This document shows, one piece after another, positions 23,701 through 35,477 of a stretch of 64,000 nucleotides of DNA; the stretch's first letter is position 1; each line of letters starts with the position of its first letter. The position numbers and the translations under genes were made by a program. The DNA is from Brachynemurus nebulosus (taxonomy: Eukaryota; Arthropoda; Insecta; Neuroptera; Myrmeleontidae). The DNA lies in contig JAPWDM010000001.1 of the NCBI GenBank assembly GCA_035578155.1, forward strand, positions 12,127,543 to 12,191,542, written 5' to 3'. The notes beneath the pieces were generated by a model that had not been told where the DNA came from, did no database searches, and saw only the letters and a list, made by a program, of their open reading frames with translations.

Positions 23701-24720
23701 ACCGTGTAAAAAAGTTAGGACAGATTTTTACAGCGAAAAAAAAAAATATTACAAAACATTTTTTGTAATATTACATTGGTCATTTCATTGTAGGTAAACA
23801 CGACAAAAACGAAATATTAAATACTTATTAAATAATAATATGAATTTTACAAATTTATTTTATTCGTTAAATTGCCTTTTCGTATTACACTTGAGATTTA
23901 TATTTTTTTAGAATAAATTTTCTACAACTAAAATTTCTTGCCTAAAAGCAATTTAACTCGCTGTCGCGTTTTTGTTAGTTGACAATTCATCTCGTTAAAT
24001 TGCTTTGCAACAAATTTTCGTTGGACAAGCCCAAATTTATTCGAAAAAATACAAACCTTTCGTGTAATAATAAGTGGTAAAATTATACATTTTGTGAATA
24101 GTACTATTGAGAGAGTGCACTGTAACGTTACCAAAAAAAATTTTCGAGAACGAAAATCAATAGCGACAAACAACCACTTGATTAATGAAAATGTATTATA
24201 AATTTCACATTAATTGAGGGTCACTAACTAGACTATTATATAGCAATCTAACCAGGCAGTAAGTAAGTACTATTTCTAACATAATGAGACAGTTAATTAG
24301 ACATAGCACAAGAACATGTTGTTGTTATCTTGATATGTAAGTTAGACAATGGCCACTCCACATATTATGTGTGTGTATGTATTTATACACACACATACAT
24401 ACAAAGCATTATATATGTACGTATACTTTATATGTAATAATAAAATGCTTTCTTTAGTATCATTAACGTTGATGTAAATTGTGTTTGAAATTTATCTTTA
24501 TTACAGTGTCTGCACATTTAAACTATAATTTTCAAGTATAACTAAAATTAATTCAAAAGAAGTGAAAGCATAGTTAGGAATATTTATTACATAATATCAA
24601 AGTTTCTTATGTAAATATACATTTTTATAACCTAGCACAAAATACATATAAAATTAAAATAAAATTTAGCTGAAAAAAATTGATAAAATAATATACCACA
24701 CTTTAAGGGGGATAAGGGTA
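23701..24720. other. Unassigned AT-rich DNA
   Basis: No gene is recognised. A palindromic GTGTGTGTATGTATTTATAC stretch lies near 24370-24400. This stretch separates two pogo-like pieces that are out of order. Confidence 0.4.
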
Positions 24721-24721
24721 A

Positions 24722-25180
24722 TTCAAAGAAATTTTTGACACCAACCACATCTTACAATAGCTGGTTCTCCACAAATATGACATTTCGGTTGAGTATCTAT
24801 ATCGGTTTTAAAAAAAAATATATTCGACGGGATTAACGAAGTAATCTGGTCTTTGTTCTACGTATCCGCTCTTGTACCAGGCGTATCTCTAAACCGAGGT
24901 GATGAGAACTGATTATGTGCTAGGGATTATATTTTTATGATATCCCTAGATAGTAGATCAATATCTATCTGATATGAGAATTAAATCAAACAATGTTCGA
25001 ACGAAATTCTTTCAAAACCGGGAGCCATATACTTACATCTAATGGTTGTAAAAGCGCTGTTGTTTTTGGCGGTATGCTTAATATTTTTACTTCTCTATCT
25101 TTAGAAATGATATTTTTCACAACAGCTGGGCAAACTATATGGAATAATATTCTTGCATGGCTTAATAAAATCAAATTTTA
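24722..25180 (-). pseudogene. Pogo-like transposase, end of DDE domain and zinc-ribbon tail
   Basis: From 25174 down the minus strand encodes IISKDREVKILSIPPKTTAL followed by LQPLDV, the block preceding and including the last catalytic region of DDE_1 (pogo/Tigger/Jerky) transposases. It closes at 24986. Lower down, 24880-24722, a second frame gives SGYVEQRPDYFVNPVEYIFF and then CHICGEPAIVRCGWC, a CxxC-x8-CxxC zinc-binding tail, ending in a stop. The distance between them is shorter than expected, so sequence has been lost. Its N-terminal counterpart at 23414-23688 lies downstream rather than upstream, so the two are either different copies or rearranged. The zinc tail may instead belong to another transposase type. 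Confidence 0.7.
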
Positions 25181-25409
25181 ATATTACTTGTATAAAATTA
25201 AGTTTTAGTCAGACATCAACAAGTATTATTTGATATATTTTAGCCAGTAATTAATAACAAGACAATTTACTTGCTGAAAACCTTATAGACATATTTTTAT
25301 TTTGCTGATTGTCAGTAAAATTATGACTGGCACCTTAAATTAGCTCTCCAGTTTTGAGATTTTAGACTTTAAATTACAACTTTGAACAAAAACATGTAAA
25401 CTAGTATTT

Positions 25410-25730
25410 TTCATGCAGTTTTCGCATATGCTATTCAAATTTTAATATACTACAGCATATCCACCCTATTTCAAAATTTACCCTCAATTTTACCTGAACA
25501 GCCTCTCCAATAGGTTCGACCGTGGATTTATACCTGTCGATAGAAAGCTCCCTAAAAATAAAGTGTTTAGTCAATTTAAATGCTGTCATTTTCAAATTAT
25601 CAAGCAAAATTAAAATTTTATCCTAATTTTGTGGGGTGATTTCACCCCTTAAATGGCGACGATGGCAAATAAAAAAAATACGGGTCTGTTATTTTCGCTT
25701 GTACTACATATATACCTAGTTTCATCAAAA
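25410..25730. repeat. Dispersed repeat R4, copy 1
   Basis: It matches 53120-53390 over about 250 bp (shared words TTACCCTCAATTTTACCTGA and GGGGTGATTTCACCCCTTAA). The palindromic GGGGTGATTTCACCCC is characteristic. Related phrases recur at 35620-36250 and 36490-36780. Class unknown, no coding domain. Confidence 0.6.
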
Positions 25731-26298
25731 TCGCGAATTGACAGTTCGAAACCTTTCCTTGTAAGTCAGGTCAGAGGGATGGAGGTTTACAACTATATAT
25801 CTTCGTTAATGTTGCGCCAATCAACTTCAAATTTAAACCCAATAATTTTGTGTTACTGTACATTCACACGGGAATTTAAAAAAACAAAATAGACGACTAA
25901 AAAATAAAAAACAAAAATTATTACCCTGGACTAAATGACGGACTTATTTGGACGGGTTTTCAAAAAAGAAGAAAAAAATATTGGTTTTTTAACAAATTGG
26001 GTTTAGTTTAACAAATCGCGAACTGACAGTTCGAAACCTTTCCTTGTAAGTCAGGTCAGAGGGATGGAAGTTTACAACTATATATCTTCGTTAATTTTGC
26101 GCCAATCAACTTCAAATTTAAACACAAAAATTTTGTGTTACTGTACATTCACATGGGAATTTAAAAAAACAAAATAGATGACTAAAAAATAAAAAACAAA
26201 AATTAATACCCTGGACTAAATGACGGACTTATTTGGACGGGTTTTCAAAAAAGAAGAAAAATATTGGTTTTTTAACAAATTGGGTTTAGTTTATGAAT
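25731..26298. repeat. Tandem duplication, two 285-bp units
   Basis: Unit 1 is 25731-26015 and unit 2 starts at 26016. Both start TCGCGAA(T/C)TGACAG and end ACAAATTGGGTTTAGTTTA. The units are about 97% alike by eye, so the duplication is fairly recent. Confidence 0.9.
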
Positions 26299-26931
26299 TG
26301 ATTAACCCTATAGGTTGATTTAAAAACTTTTTTGTCTTCGAAACGCTTCACACCTACTTTGTGTTCTATACTGCTCTACAATGATGTGAAGGTTTGTTAA
26401 ACTTAATTCTACGACTTTTGTACGAAGATATAATTCAATAAACAATTTTCTAAGCATATATAATGAATTTATATTTGCAAGTATTTTCTAGGACTCCGTT
26501 TTTGGAGCGTAGTGAATGGTATCAGTTTTTGTATGCATAAGTAAAATTTCGTTAGTAGAAGTTTCAAAGTTCTCCTCATATTTTTTAACAGCACATTTTA
26601 ATTTTTTTGTGGAATTTATTTAATAACCCCTATATTAAAGGACGTATAAGTATACTAATGGTAAACTGTTGAATGTTTGATGCACTATAAGTAGTAAAAT
26701 AAACTTTTTAATTCTTATATAAGCGGATTAAACTTAATCATGTTAAGTGCTATACTATAATATTAATATACATACACAACATACGTGATTGCACAATATG
26801 TCTCTCTGGTGATTCAATTTAGTAACATCTATCAGTATGTTATTATGTGTGACTAATGCATCGGTATTGTATTATCTTTGATAATTGAAACGTTATAATA
26901 AGGAATTATTTCTAATAATGGGGCCATCCAT

Positions 26932-26934
<3 letters not shown>
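26299..26934. other. Unassigned AT-rich DNA
   Basis: No gene or repeat boundary is recognised. Confidence 0.45.

Positions 26935-27023
<89 letters not shown>
26935..27023. repeat. (TA)n microsatellite
   Basis: About 89 bp of TA repeats. An R3 fragment lies 80 bp to the right. The open frames across it are artefacts. Confidence 0.95.
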
Positions 27024-27024
<1 letters not shown>

Positions 27025-27104
27025 CGCAAAATTCATCCATTTTTTACACCTCCCATTACTTAATTTTACGTCACAAAACTTGAACAATAATTTAATCGCA
27101 ATGG

Positions 27105-27180
27105 GAATTTTATTAAATGTCGATATCTTACTTACTAGTTGTACCATTTCGTTCAAATTTTGAGAGTATTCGGAAATTAG
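27105..27180. repeat. Repeat R3 fragment
   Basis: ATTAAATGTCGATATCTTAC and CGTTCAAATTTTGAGAGTAT match 1828-1885 of the long R3 copy with substitutions. Confidence 0.5.
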
Positions 27181-27442
27181 GGCGTATATGGTCCGTTGGA
27201 GTACTGATAGTTTCTGTGCATGCGCAAACGTAAAGTATGTTAACGCTGGGTGCATATAATGGACTTTTTGGTTACTAGTACAAAAACAAGAAACTTAATT
27301 TTTTACGATTATTTGACAGTTCGAAATCTCAGATAGTATCTATTGATTTCTATAATTTTTTCTATGCAGTTAGCAGTGATACTTGACATAAATACCATAT
27401 TATATATACATTAGTTTGTCACGGTTTCCTAACCATGGTAAA

Positions 27443-27900
27443 TCTATACATATAATAAAACTATAAATCTGTCTCTGTCTGTCTGTCTGTCTGTTCACGC
27501 AACACGTAAAAACTACTGGACGGATTGTAATGAAATTTGGTGCGATTATAACTTATTAACTGGGTCAACATCTAAGATACTTTTTATTCCGGGAAAATGT
27601 CTCCTTCCCACGGGAAAATGGAAAAACTATTTTGAGCATCTACACACATTACGCCAATTTACATATTTCATAAAAAGTTTCATAACTATAGCAACAAAAA
27701 TTATAAATAAATATTGTAGTTTGGAAATTTTTCTGAATTTTAAATAAAAAAAAATGTTGCTAATTGTGTACCGAAAAATACAATAAATACACAATTGTCA
27801 ATTTCGAGACAATTTAATGCATTTTGTGTTGCAAGAAACTACGAATTGGAAAAAGAAACTACTCAACCTTTCGCGTGAACAACGTCACGGGTACGGCTAG
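27443..27900 (+). mobile_element. Non-autonomous Helitron, 458 bp
   Basis: The 5' end is A|TCTATACATATAATAAAACT and the 3' end is GTCACGGGTACGGCTAG|T, so the A-T insertion site, 5' TC and 3' CTRR are all present. A CTGT tetranucleotide run follows the start. The phrase AAACTACTGGACGGATTGTA is shared with many insect non-autonomous Helitrons by general knowledge. No Rep/helicase coding sequence. Confidence 0.8.
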
Positions 27901-27922
27901 TTATAACTAAAATACGTATTAG

Positions 27923-28210
<288 letters not shown>

Positions 28211-28424
28211 TAATGTCTGTGGTTCAGAAATTATGATCCATCTGAACTTTAATTTGGGTTAATTAGTACCACTGTGACCCATGATACAGGTCACCACATT
28301 GATCTAACGGGGTCTCTTGTCCTCACCTCTTGTAAGAACTTATCTAGACACATAATTTAAAGGCTTAAAGTATATTTACTAAGGTAAAAAAAATTAAATT
28401 TCGTTGTATTCTAATCCTTTAAAC

Positions 28425-28651
28425 CAGGATTTCCCGAATTGTGTGTCGTGAAGCATCACAAAGGGTGCCGTAGCGGTCTTCTCAAAAAAAGACAAAAAAT
28501 TGACTATAAAATCTCATTTTTTATCGTCTTTTATTGGTTTAGAGAGAAATGAAGAATTATTTAAAAATTACATGGATTATAACCAAAAACGGCGCCGGAA
28601 ATGATTTGTACATTAAGGGAGCCGCGGGTTTAAAAAGCTTGGGAACCCTTG
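28425..28651. mobile_element. hAT-like MITE with 8-bp duplication
   Basis: 227 bp, with ends CAGGATTTCCC and GGGAACCCTTG. The 8-bp flanks CTTTAAAC (28417-28424) and CTTTAAAT (28652-28659) differ at one base, as expected of a hAT target duplication. Confidence 0.75.
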
Positions 28652-28711
28652 CTTTAAATTATTAGGACCGTGACCATTGATAGTGATATATAAATCAAGC
28701 TTCTTTATTTT

Positions 28712-29075
28712 TATGATTAGGTATCGATTAAATACGTAATTAAGGATTTAAAATAGACATATTTTTATATCTACCTCACTAGTTGAAAGAACACTTTTAG
28801 TAGCTACAAAAATTGCTACCAACATCGTTGGTAGAAGAATCACAGGTACTAGATCAAAAACTAGAAGAATCACGGGTACCTATAAATTATTTTATGAATT
28901 GCTGAAAAATCTCCAGACATTCGATTTTCTGAACCTGTTATGTGATATTGTCACCTGATACAATAAATTTGAATATGATGTCCTATATTTTTACACGTTA
29001 CATATTACCAATATTTGCTTTATATACATACATCTGAAGTCTGATGTTTTTATTTGTAAAACAAATAGTGTAGAA
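28712..29075. repeat. Dispersed repeat R6, uninterrupted copy
   Basis: Its right part, from AGTTGAAAGAACAC to GATGTTTTTATTTGTAA, recurs in pieces at 29890-29972 and 31208-31382. Its left part (GGTATCGATTAAATACGTAA) recurs at 32070. It serves as the uninterrupted reference for insertions in the second copy. Confidence 0.75.
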
Positions 29076-29299
29076 AATATACACAATTATAAAAATTTAG
29101 TATTTTCACTAAAATAATTTGCTAGAAAAGCTATGTAGTAAATACTATAAATAATGATTCAATACTGAAAAATTTCTTGTAGTGACGTTTACTTCAACCA
29201 AACACGACAATTAACTAACTAACATTTAGCGTTAACCATTAAAGGTTTTTACCACACAAAAATACGCAACGTTATTTTCACAAAAAATTTACCTTACTA
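29076..29299. other. Unassigned AT-rich DNA
   Basis: No feature is recognised before the Tc1-like element starts at 29300. Confidence 0.4.
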
Positions 29300-29889
29300 C
29301 ACACACCGGCATAATTAGCGAAACATACAAAATATCTCTAAAAATCAAAAAACCTTTTAATTTTAAGAAACTATTAATCTTATTTAATTATTCACTTAAA
29401 ATTACATGTTCACAAGTCGATATACCTTTATTTTCGTTAGCAAAAGCAACTAACCATATGAAATGCCAAATTTTTGGAATCTTATGTCGTCTAAGAGTCA
29501 TTTAAGTTAAAGATTATTTAACAAATAGAAAATGAAACACAGCGTTTTAATACCGCGTGCTTCCTCCCGTGCTCTTGCCAAAGCATCCATTCATCTTGCG
29601 ATACTCAGAATGATGTTATCTATAGTCTCCTGAGGCAATCTTTGCCCTTCTTTAATTACGGCAGTCTGAAGCTCGACCACATTGAGAAGAAGCGGCACTT
29701 GAGGTCGAAAGTGACAGATCTCTTAAAAAGATTTGCATCAATAATAAATAAGAACAATTCTATGAAAAGTCAATTGATTCATTGCTTCAATATTATTTTA
29801 AGTGAAAATGGAAAAAAAAAACAGCCAACTTTGTTTAATAAATAGGTTTTTATATTTTTTTTATGTTCCGCTAATTATGCCGGTGTGTG
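29300..29889 (-). mobile_element. Internally deleted Tc1-like element
   Basis: 590 bp with inverted ends CACACACCGGCATAATTAGC and GCTAATTATGCCGGTGTGTG, flanked by TA (29298-29299 and 29890-29891). A transposase C-terminal remnant lies inside on the minus strand. At the right the flank continues directly into repeat R6, showing insertion at or near that repeat. Full-length Tc1 elements are near 1.6 kb, so most of the gene is missing. Confidence 0.85.
29507..29683 (-). pseudogene. Tc1-type transposase C-terminal fragment
   Basis: The minus strand reads NVVELQTAVIKEGQRLPQET and IDNIILSIAR, then a stop, then MDALARAREEARGIKT. PQETIDNxIxSxxRRxxAxxxAxG is the recognised last segment of Tc1-like DDE transposases, just after the catalytic domain. 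The premature TGA replaces an arginine codon. About 58 residues remain, inside a TIR-bounded element. A plus-strand frame of 67 codons overlapping it is not a gene. Confidence 0.75.
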
Positions 29890-30294
29890 TAGTTGAAAGA
29901 ACATTTTTAGAAGCTACAAAAATTGCTACCAACATCGTCAAAAAGTAGAACAATCACAGGTACCTATAAATTATTTTTTTATAACACCCACTTCTAAAGT
30001 TCAATATTCGAGCGTTGTGTAGTGGGCATAAAGAGCAGTTTTCATATCATTGTAAAACAAACGACAGTAACTGTGCGCGAAAGTACAACTGTGCGTGAAA
30101 GTAGCTAAAACTATGCGAGAAAATAATGATATTCATTTGTCAATGATAATCATATTCAAATTGACATGGAAACGACCAACAAATTAGTAAAAAAAAAAAT
30201 AAAAACGATCCACAAATTAATAAAAAAATTTTTTTTTCATATAACGTTATAAAATAAAATTAACCCTACTATTTTCTAAAATTGCTTAAAAATA

Positions 30295-30929
30295 GGCTAA
30301 CTTCAAAAATGCATCACTGCTTGCATGAGGCGGAATCAAAAGTTCAAAAACGCATCAGACGCATCACAACGAATAATCAAAAGTTCGTTTTTGCATTTGA
30401 TGCATCAAAACAATCCATCAAGAAATTTGGTGATGCCGGATGCGTGTCCAAGATGCATACCATGTGTATAATGTAGAATTATAACTAGTTACCGTATTAT
30501 GTAGGTATTAACACCAAGAGGAATAATTTCGAAAAACAAATTGTTCAAAAAGATGAATGTATACGTATTTACCTTTGATTAAAATTGTTTAAACTATTTG
30601 AATACATCTTACACTCAAAATAGGTATGTAATATTTTTTATTCAAATAATTTCAACATTTTCAATTTCAAGTAAGTTCAAGTTGAAATTCAAAGATAATA
30701 TACCTATATAAAGACAGAATTGCTATATTATCTATAGTCTATCATGCTACATTATCTGTCTTATCTATAGCCACATCAGAGGCTAAATGATGCCAGTATC
30801 CCGTTCAAAAACATCTAATGTGCATCAAATTTCAAGAGAGCATCAGCAACGCATCATGTAGTATTAGACGTATCAGAAAAGTCATGATGCTGCATCGATG
30901 CGGAAAACTTTACATTTTTGAAGTTACCC
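30295..30929. mobile_element. TIR element rich in GCATCA words
   Basis: 635 bp with ends GGCTAACTTCAAAAATG and CATTTTTGAAGTTACCC. Words GCATCA/TGATGC occur more than ten times near both ends (for example 30310-30440 and 30840-30900). Direct flanks ATA/ATA are too short to classify it. A 64-codon plus-strand frame inside has no recognised domain. Confidence 0.6.
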
Positions 30930-30981
30930 ATAATTAATTTTTTTCTCTCTATTAAACTTTAGAAGACCTCGTTATACAAAA

Positions 30982-31208
30982 ATTATGTTCGATACGTATG
31001 CGTAAAGTGAGGTATCCAATAGGCTTAAACTGGTGCACTCGCTAAAGGGACTGACGCATACACAACGAAATCTCGTGCGCTTACCCCCACGAGCCGTCAG
31101 GCGATCAAGCGCACTCGATCTCGTTGTGTATACGTCAGTCCCTTAGACTCGTGCCCCAATTTAAGCCTACTAGAATACCTCTCTTTACGCATCTGTATCG
31201 AAAATAAC
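30982..31208. repeat. Foldback repeat, about 95-bp arms
   Basis: The left arm starts ATTATGTTCGATACGTATGC and the right arm ends GCATCTGTATCGAAAATAAC. AAGGGACTGACGCATACAC and GTGTATACGTCAGTCCCTT pair further in. The core near 31090-31105 is GC-rich (CGAGCCGTCAGGCGATC). Confidence 0.75.
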
Positions 31209-31382
31209 TATTATGAATTGCTGAAAAATCTCCAGACATTCGATTTTCTGAACCTGTTATGTGATATTGTCACCTGATACAGTAAATTTGAATATGATAT
31301 CCTATATTTTTATACGTTACATATTACCAATATTTGCTTTATGTACATACATCTGAAGTCTGATGTTTTTATTTGTAATATT

Positions 31383-31924
31383 TTTCGTGTTTATGCAACA
31401 CTTATTATATTTATTGGTTGCCATATAATATGTATATATTATTATATGCTTACGTTAGTGTACTTTACGTTCTTGAGAATATAATGTGTCATATATACTT
31501 CTGTACCGATTACGTGAGTAAAATACCTCATTTAGAATCTTGAGATTGTTGAATGTTTAACGATCTATAATTCCCAACTATTCTGTATATTAGCATTACA
31601 TAACGATAGATTTTTTATTTTTTTTATTTGTAGTGTATAAATCGATTTAATATTATTAAGTAAGTTTACGTTTCTTCGGAGTAAAAATTTAATACTGTGT
31701 CATCATATAGGTACAATCACTGATAATCATATAGAAACTTTGAACACATGAAGTCACTTCGGGATCCGTTTGTCCCTCGATCACAGTAATTTTTACCCGC
31801 GACGGAACGGAGTTAGTATTTGCGTTTGGTGTGAATTTGTGTTTAAAATTCTATTAAAAATAATTAGCGATTTTTAAGAATAAGATGATTACAAAAAATG
31901 TACTTACCAACAAAATATGTCGAA
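31383..31924. other. Unassigned AT-rich DNA
   Basis: No gene is recognised. Confidence 0.4.
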
Positions 31925-32154
31925 AGTTTTTTTCAACATTTTTCATGGCACAACCCCACCAAATCTGGAAAAATATTTCGCGACTCCCACCCTCCGCTAT
32001 TTCCAGCTTTTATTTTTTTTTATTTTGTAAATATCGAAGCCGTTCATCATTATTGATTAATTTCATAGTTAGGTATCGATTAAATACGTAATTTAGAACT
32101 TAAAATAAACATATTTTTATATCGACATCGAAGCTGATGACTTATAGTAGCTTC

Positions 32155-32290
32155 TGAACGCGCGCGTAGCGTGTGTGAGCGAGACACAGCGCGACGTGAT
32201 GAGCGCTGCGTGGAGCAACAGGCGAGTAAAGGGTGACAGGCGTATGCGCGCCGGTCGTCACCGTCTAACACTTCCAAACGCAATCCTTTT
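32155..32290. other. CpG-rich patch
   Basis: Sequence such as ACGCGCGCGTAGCGTGTG and GCGACGTGATGAGCGCTGCG stands out from the AT-rich surroundings. Frames are open on both strands without domain similarity. It could be a promoter or exon piece carried by the surrounding element. Confidence 0.35.
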
Positions 32291-32404
32291 CAATTCTTTG
32301 AATTGTGAACTCGCGTTAGTGTTTAAATTTATTGAATTAACTTGTTGTTTGTTTAATAGTTGCTAACTTTACTGTCTTATTGTCTAGTATCCTAATTATA
32401 TCTA

Positions 32405-32618
32405 GTTCTGTGCTCACTGTAGTCATTAAAAATGAATGCGTTTCTGAAAATATATGCACAACCGTCAACTTCAATTTCTTCAATGAGGGTTATGAGACAA
32501 AACCAAAGAAAAAGTGTCTATATGACGACAATTATTTAAAATTCGGATTTATTGTTATTCAAAATAAGCCCCAGTCATTTGTTTTGAAACTTTATCACGG
32601 GAAAGTAACCTTTAGTTA
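32405..32618 (+). pseudogene. hAT transposase N-terminal fragment
   Basis: The plus-strand frame contains KPKKKCLYDDNYLKFGFIVI followed by QNKPQ. The YxxxYLxFGF block starts the BED-type zinc finger region in ZBED5/SCAND3-like hAT transposases. The following C-x2-C and H-x-H ligands are lost to frameshift, and the frame stops at 32618. A second frame from the ATG near 32433 (MNAFLKIYAQPSTSISSMR) may be the true N terminus, joined by a frameshift. Nothing of the catalytic RNase-H fold or dimerisation domain is present. Confidence 0.6.
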
Positions 32619-32952
32619 ACCTTTCTATATTAAATATTATATATTGAACTAGAGTAGTTTTATTTTTAAAGTAACTGCGACCCCCTTAAAAAGGCGTTGC
32701 GACCCACAGGTTGAAAAACACTGGACTAGAATAAAGAGTTTCTGGTACTTACGTCAACCAGTGTATTTATTTCGAAAAAAATGTCACTGTATTATCGACT
32801 AGTGATTACTTAACCCCTTAACTGGCGTACAATATGCTGTACATCAAATTTAGGTTTTGTTAACGTGATTTTTTAATTGAGAAATAAAATTTCTTAATAT
32901 TATTTAAAATTACTAAATTACGCTTATTTATAAGATTAAAAATTTTAATTAA

Positions 32953-33662
32953 GGGGTTAGGTAGGTTTCAGAGGTTCAAAAAAAGGGTATTCTTACTATT
33001 TTTTTTTTAATATATACAATCATATATTTTATTTGAACAATTCAGCATATCAAAGATATATATTTAAATAGTATTTTGTGAAATTTTTATTTAAAAATTC
33101 CGAAAATTAAGCCGTTGGTACCTCATCTCCCTTGACGTCTCAAAAAAATATGCTCTTGCCGTGGACAGCATAACTCATTATTGGTTCATTTAAAACCAAA
33201 AAACCAAAAATATTTCGTTAGTATATGGATAAATCTCGTTATTGGAAAAAAAATTAAAATCTGAATTTTTGATAGACTTTGAACAAAAAAACACATTTTT
33301 TGGTCAAATTTTCGCCGTGTATTGGCTTGAAAAAATTAGTTGTAATAAAAATAAAAAAAAAATCCTTCGTTCAATGACTAGGTAATGTTATTTCAAAGAT
33401 GTGTGCCAAATTTGAACAAAATCGCTTCATAACTTTTCGAAAAATCATCTCCACCGACTTAAAAAATTGAGTTTTGAGATAAACGCGTTTTAAGTTTACT
33501 GCGCTGCACTGACGTGGCCTGATGGGCGGAACTTCCAAAGGGTCTATCTCTTAGAATTTTACTCGGATCGATTTGAAATTTTAGGAGAATATTTTAAACA
33601 TATTGTAATATTTAATAAGATAAAAAATGGATTTTTTGAAATTTTCAAACCCACCTAACCCC
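32953..33662. mobile_element. TTAA-flanked TIR element, 710 bp
   Basis: Ends GGGGTTAGGTAGGTTTC and AAACCCACCTAACCCC, with TTAA at 32949-32952 and 33663-33666. The TTAA duplication suggests a piggyBac-type transposase acted on it. No coding frame is present. Confidence 0.75.
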
Positions 33663-33984
33663 TTAAACTAAACGCTTGGTTAAATCTTTGTCCAGTATGC
33701 TGGACAAGTGTATACTCACTGACGTAAGAAAATTGGTCAATTTGGTTGTTACAATTTTTGTGCGTGTTGATCCAAAGGGTATCCAAATCTAAGCTTTTTT
33801 TGAGATTTTTTCGTATTGTCGCGCCTTAGCGTTTTTAAACAACGCCAACATTTTATTGCAGATCAATACGAATATTGGCGTTGTTTCAGGTGGTGGTCTA
33901 AGGATTTAGACGTTTGACCAATATAAAATAAGTCACATGCCGAGCAAGGAACGGAGTAAATTAAATTATCCTTCTTTTCAGGTG

Positions 33985-34690
33985 GTACAGTTGGTTTTTG
34001 GGTGGATTTTTAAAAGTTTTTATTTAACTTGCTATGTTAGTATGTTGGTTTAGATCAAATCTTGGAATCAAAATTTAGAAAGGTTCTAATTGAGCTAGAG
34101 GTTTTAAATTTTGCATACGTGTCTAACCTTGATGACAATGCAATATTGTACAATTAGTTTTGCCCTAAATCGCCCCAAACTAAAATTGTTGATTTTTAGT
34201 CCTGTGCAACTTTTTGACATTTCGAATTGCCAAATATTGTCCATTGATTTTACATTGCAATTTTTTGTTTCCATAGTTACGTTTGATTAGAATAAATTAA
34301 CCGATTAAAATATAGGTAAAAAAATTCTTTAATTTTTTTTTAAATTAATTGTAATCAGACTAAAAAGTAGAAAATAAATTAAAGTAAAAAAAATGTTTTT
34401 TAAGAAAAAGCTTTTATTTAAAAATGGGCTAAAAAAAAACAAACTTTTGAGTGAAGTTTGAAGCAATATGCAACATAATTTATAAAAGCTTGAGGCGTTT
34501 AATTAAGTTTGGTAAGAAAAGTAAAATAGCTACTCTTATATCCAAAACAGAAATAGTTAATGATAACGCCTCAAGCTTTTATAAATTATGTTGCATATTG
34601 CTTCAAACTTCACTCAAAAGTTATTTTTTTTAGCCCATTTTTAAATAAATGATTTTTCTTAAAAAACATTTTTTTTACTTTAATTTTCTG
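33985..34690 (-). repeat. Repeat R5, uninterrupted copy
   Basis: It matches, on the opposite strand, the split copy at 50690-54070. Its 34381-34682 part is a palindrome; the remainder (33985-34380) is a non-palindromic body with words such as TTAGTTTTGCCCTAAATC. It serves as the empty-site reference for the piggyBac and HLE-2 insertions in the other copy. Confidence 0.8.
34381..34682. repeat. Palindromic part of R5
   Basis: Near-perfect inverted arms of about 115 bp. The left includes GAAGTTTGAAGCAATATGCA and the right TGCATATTGCTTCAAACTTC, with a 70-bp spacer. A 60-codon plus-strand frame across it is an artefact. Confidence 0.9.
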
Positions 34691-35477
34691 GATCAAAATC
34701 GCTGAGGTGCATACCAGGCCCGTTCCTAGTTACTTTTATTTACCATCAAAGTATACGCTACCCCGTCTTGTTCCACCTTCCCCAATATATTGATTTATTG
34801 ATTGTCATCATAAATTCGGAAACATATTGCGAAATCACTTTATCATATCATATCATGTCTGTCGTTCGTTTTTTCGTCGTTAATACCAAAAAAATATTAC
34901 CTCGCGACTGATTTTATAATCCAAATACGTCTCACACCCTTCATCGCACTTATTCCATTTGTATCCACGTTTGAAATGAAGATTTATTTGTTAAATTATT
35001 TTACCATACTCGACGTTAGTAGTTATTGTTGTGTTTGCGTATGTTCATAACTTAAACATGTTCGTTTGTTTCTAATACCGTCTTAGTACAATTTAAACTG
35101 CCATATATCATCTTAAGTTCATATTATTATTTACAATATTATATCGCGTCATTGTGCGCCATACCAGCCCAACTGCTTACAGAATTATGCTATTTATAAG
35201 TCGCTTTCAACATTGTTTTCACCAGCTAAACAATACACGAGTATGATTGTCTTACATATGTATGTATGTACATAACATAGGTATGAACATATACATATAA
35301 ATAATAATGTCTAGCTTTATAATCCTGTCGGCTTATTGTGTGTTATTATTAAAACGGGGGTAATAAATAAGTTTTTTTTTCATTCCGAAAATTAAAAATA
35401 GCTATAGTGAATTTAAAGTAAGAGTCAAATGTTCTACATGAGAAACAATATTTCAGTTATAATCATTTGTTAACAAG
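34691..35477. other. Unassigned DNA
   Basis: No gene or repeat boundary is recognised. Confidence 0.4.

Larger units (their letters stand above)
29892..31382. repeat. Repeat R6, second copy split by a 1.2-kb insert
   Basis: 29892-29972 and about 31210-31382 join to match 28783-29060 of the uninterrupted copy; the break falls in CTATAAATTATTTTATGAAT. The inserted 1.24 kb contains a TIR element (30295-30929) and a foldback (30982-31208), plus about 300 bp of unassigned DNA at 29973-30294. Confidence 0.7.
31925..32723 (+). mobile_element. Deleted hAT element remnant (ZBED/Charlie-like)
   Basis: The right end at 32723 reads GGTTGAAAAACACTG, the complement of the CAGTG(T/G)TTTTCAACC end common in hAT elements. 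A possible decayed left end is TTTTTTTCAACATTTTTCAT near 31930. Transposase N-terminal coding remains lie at 32405-32618. A CpG-rich patch at 32155-32290 lies between; its origin is unknown. The left boundary is uncertain, because a stretch at 32066-32128 also matches repeat R6. Confidence 0.5.

Noticed and set aside
29642..29845. 67-codon plus-strand frame
   Set aside because: It overlaps the minus-strand Tc1 transposase remnant and the TIR region; a shadow frame.
32175..32366. Host gene exon in the CpG-rich patch
   Set aside because: Frames are open on both strands, and the patch sits inside a probable hAT remnant; no domain was recognised.
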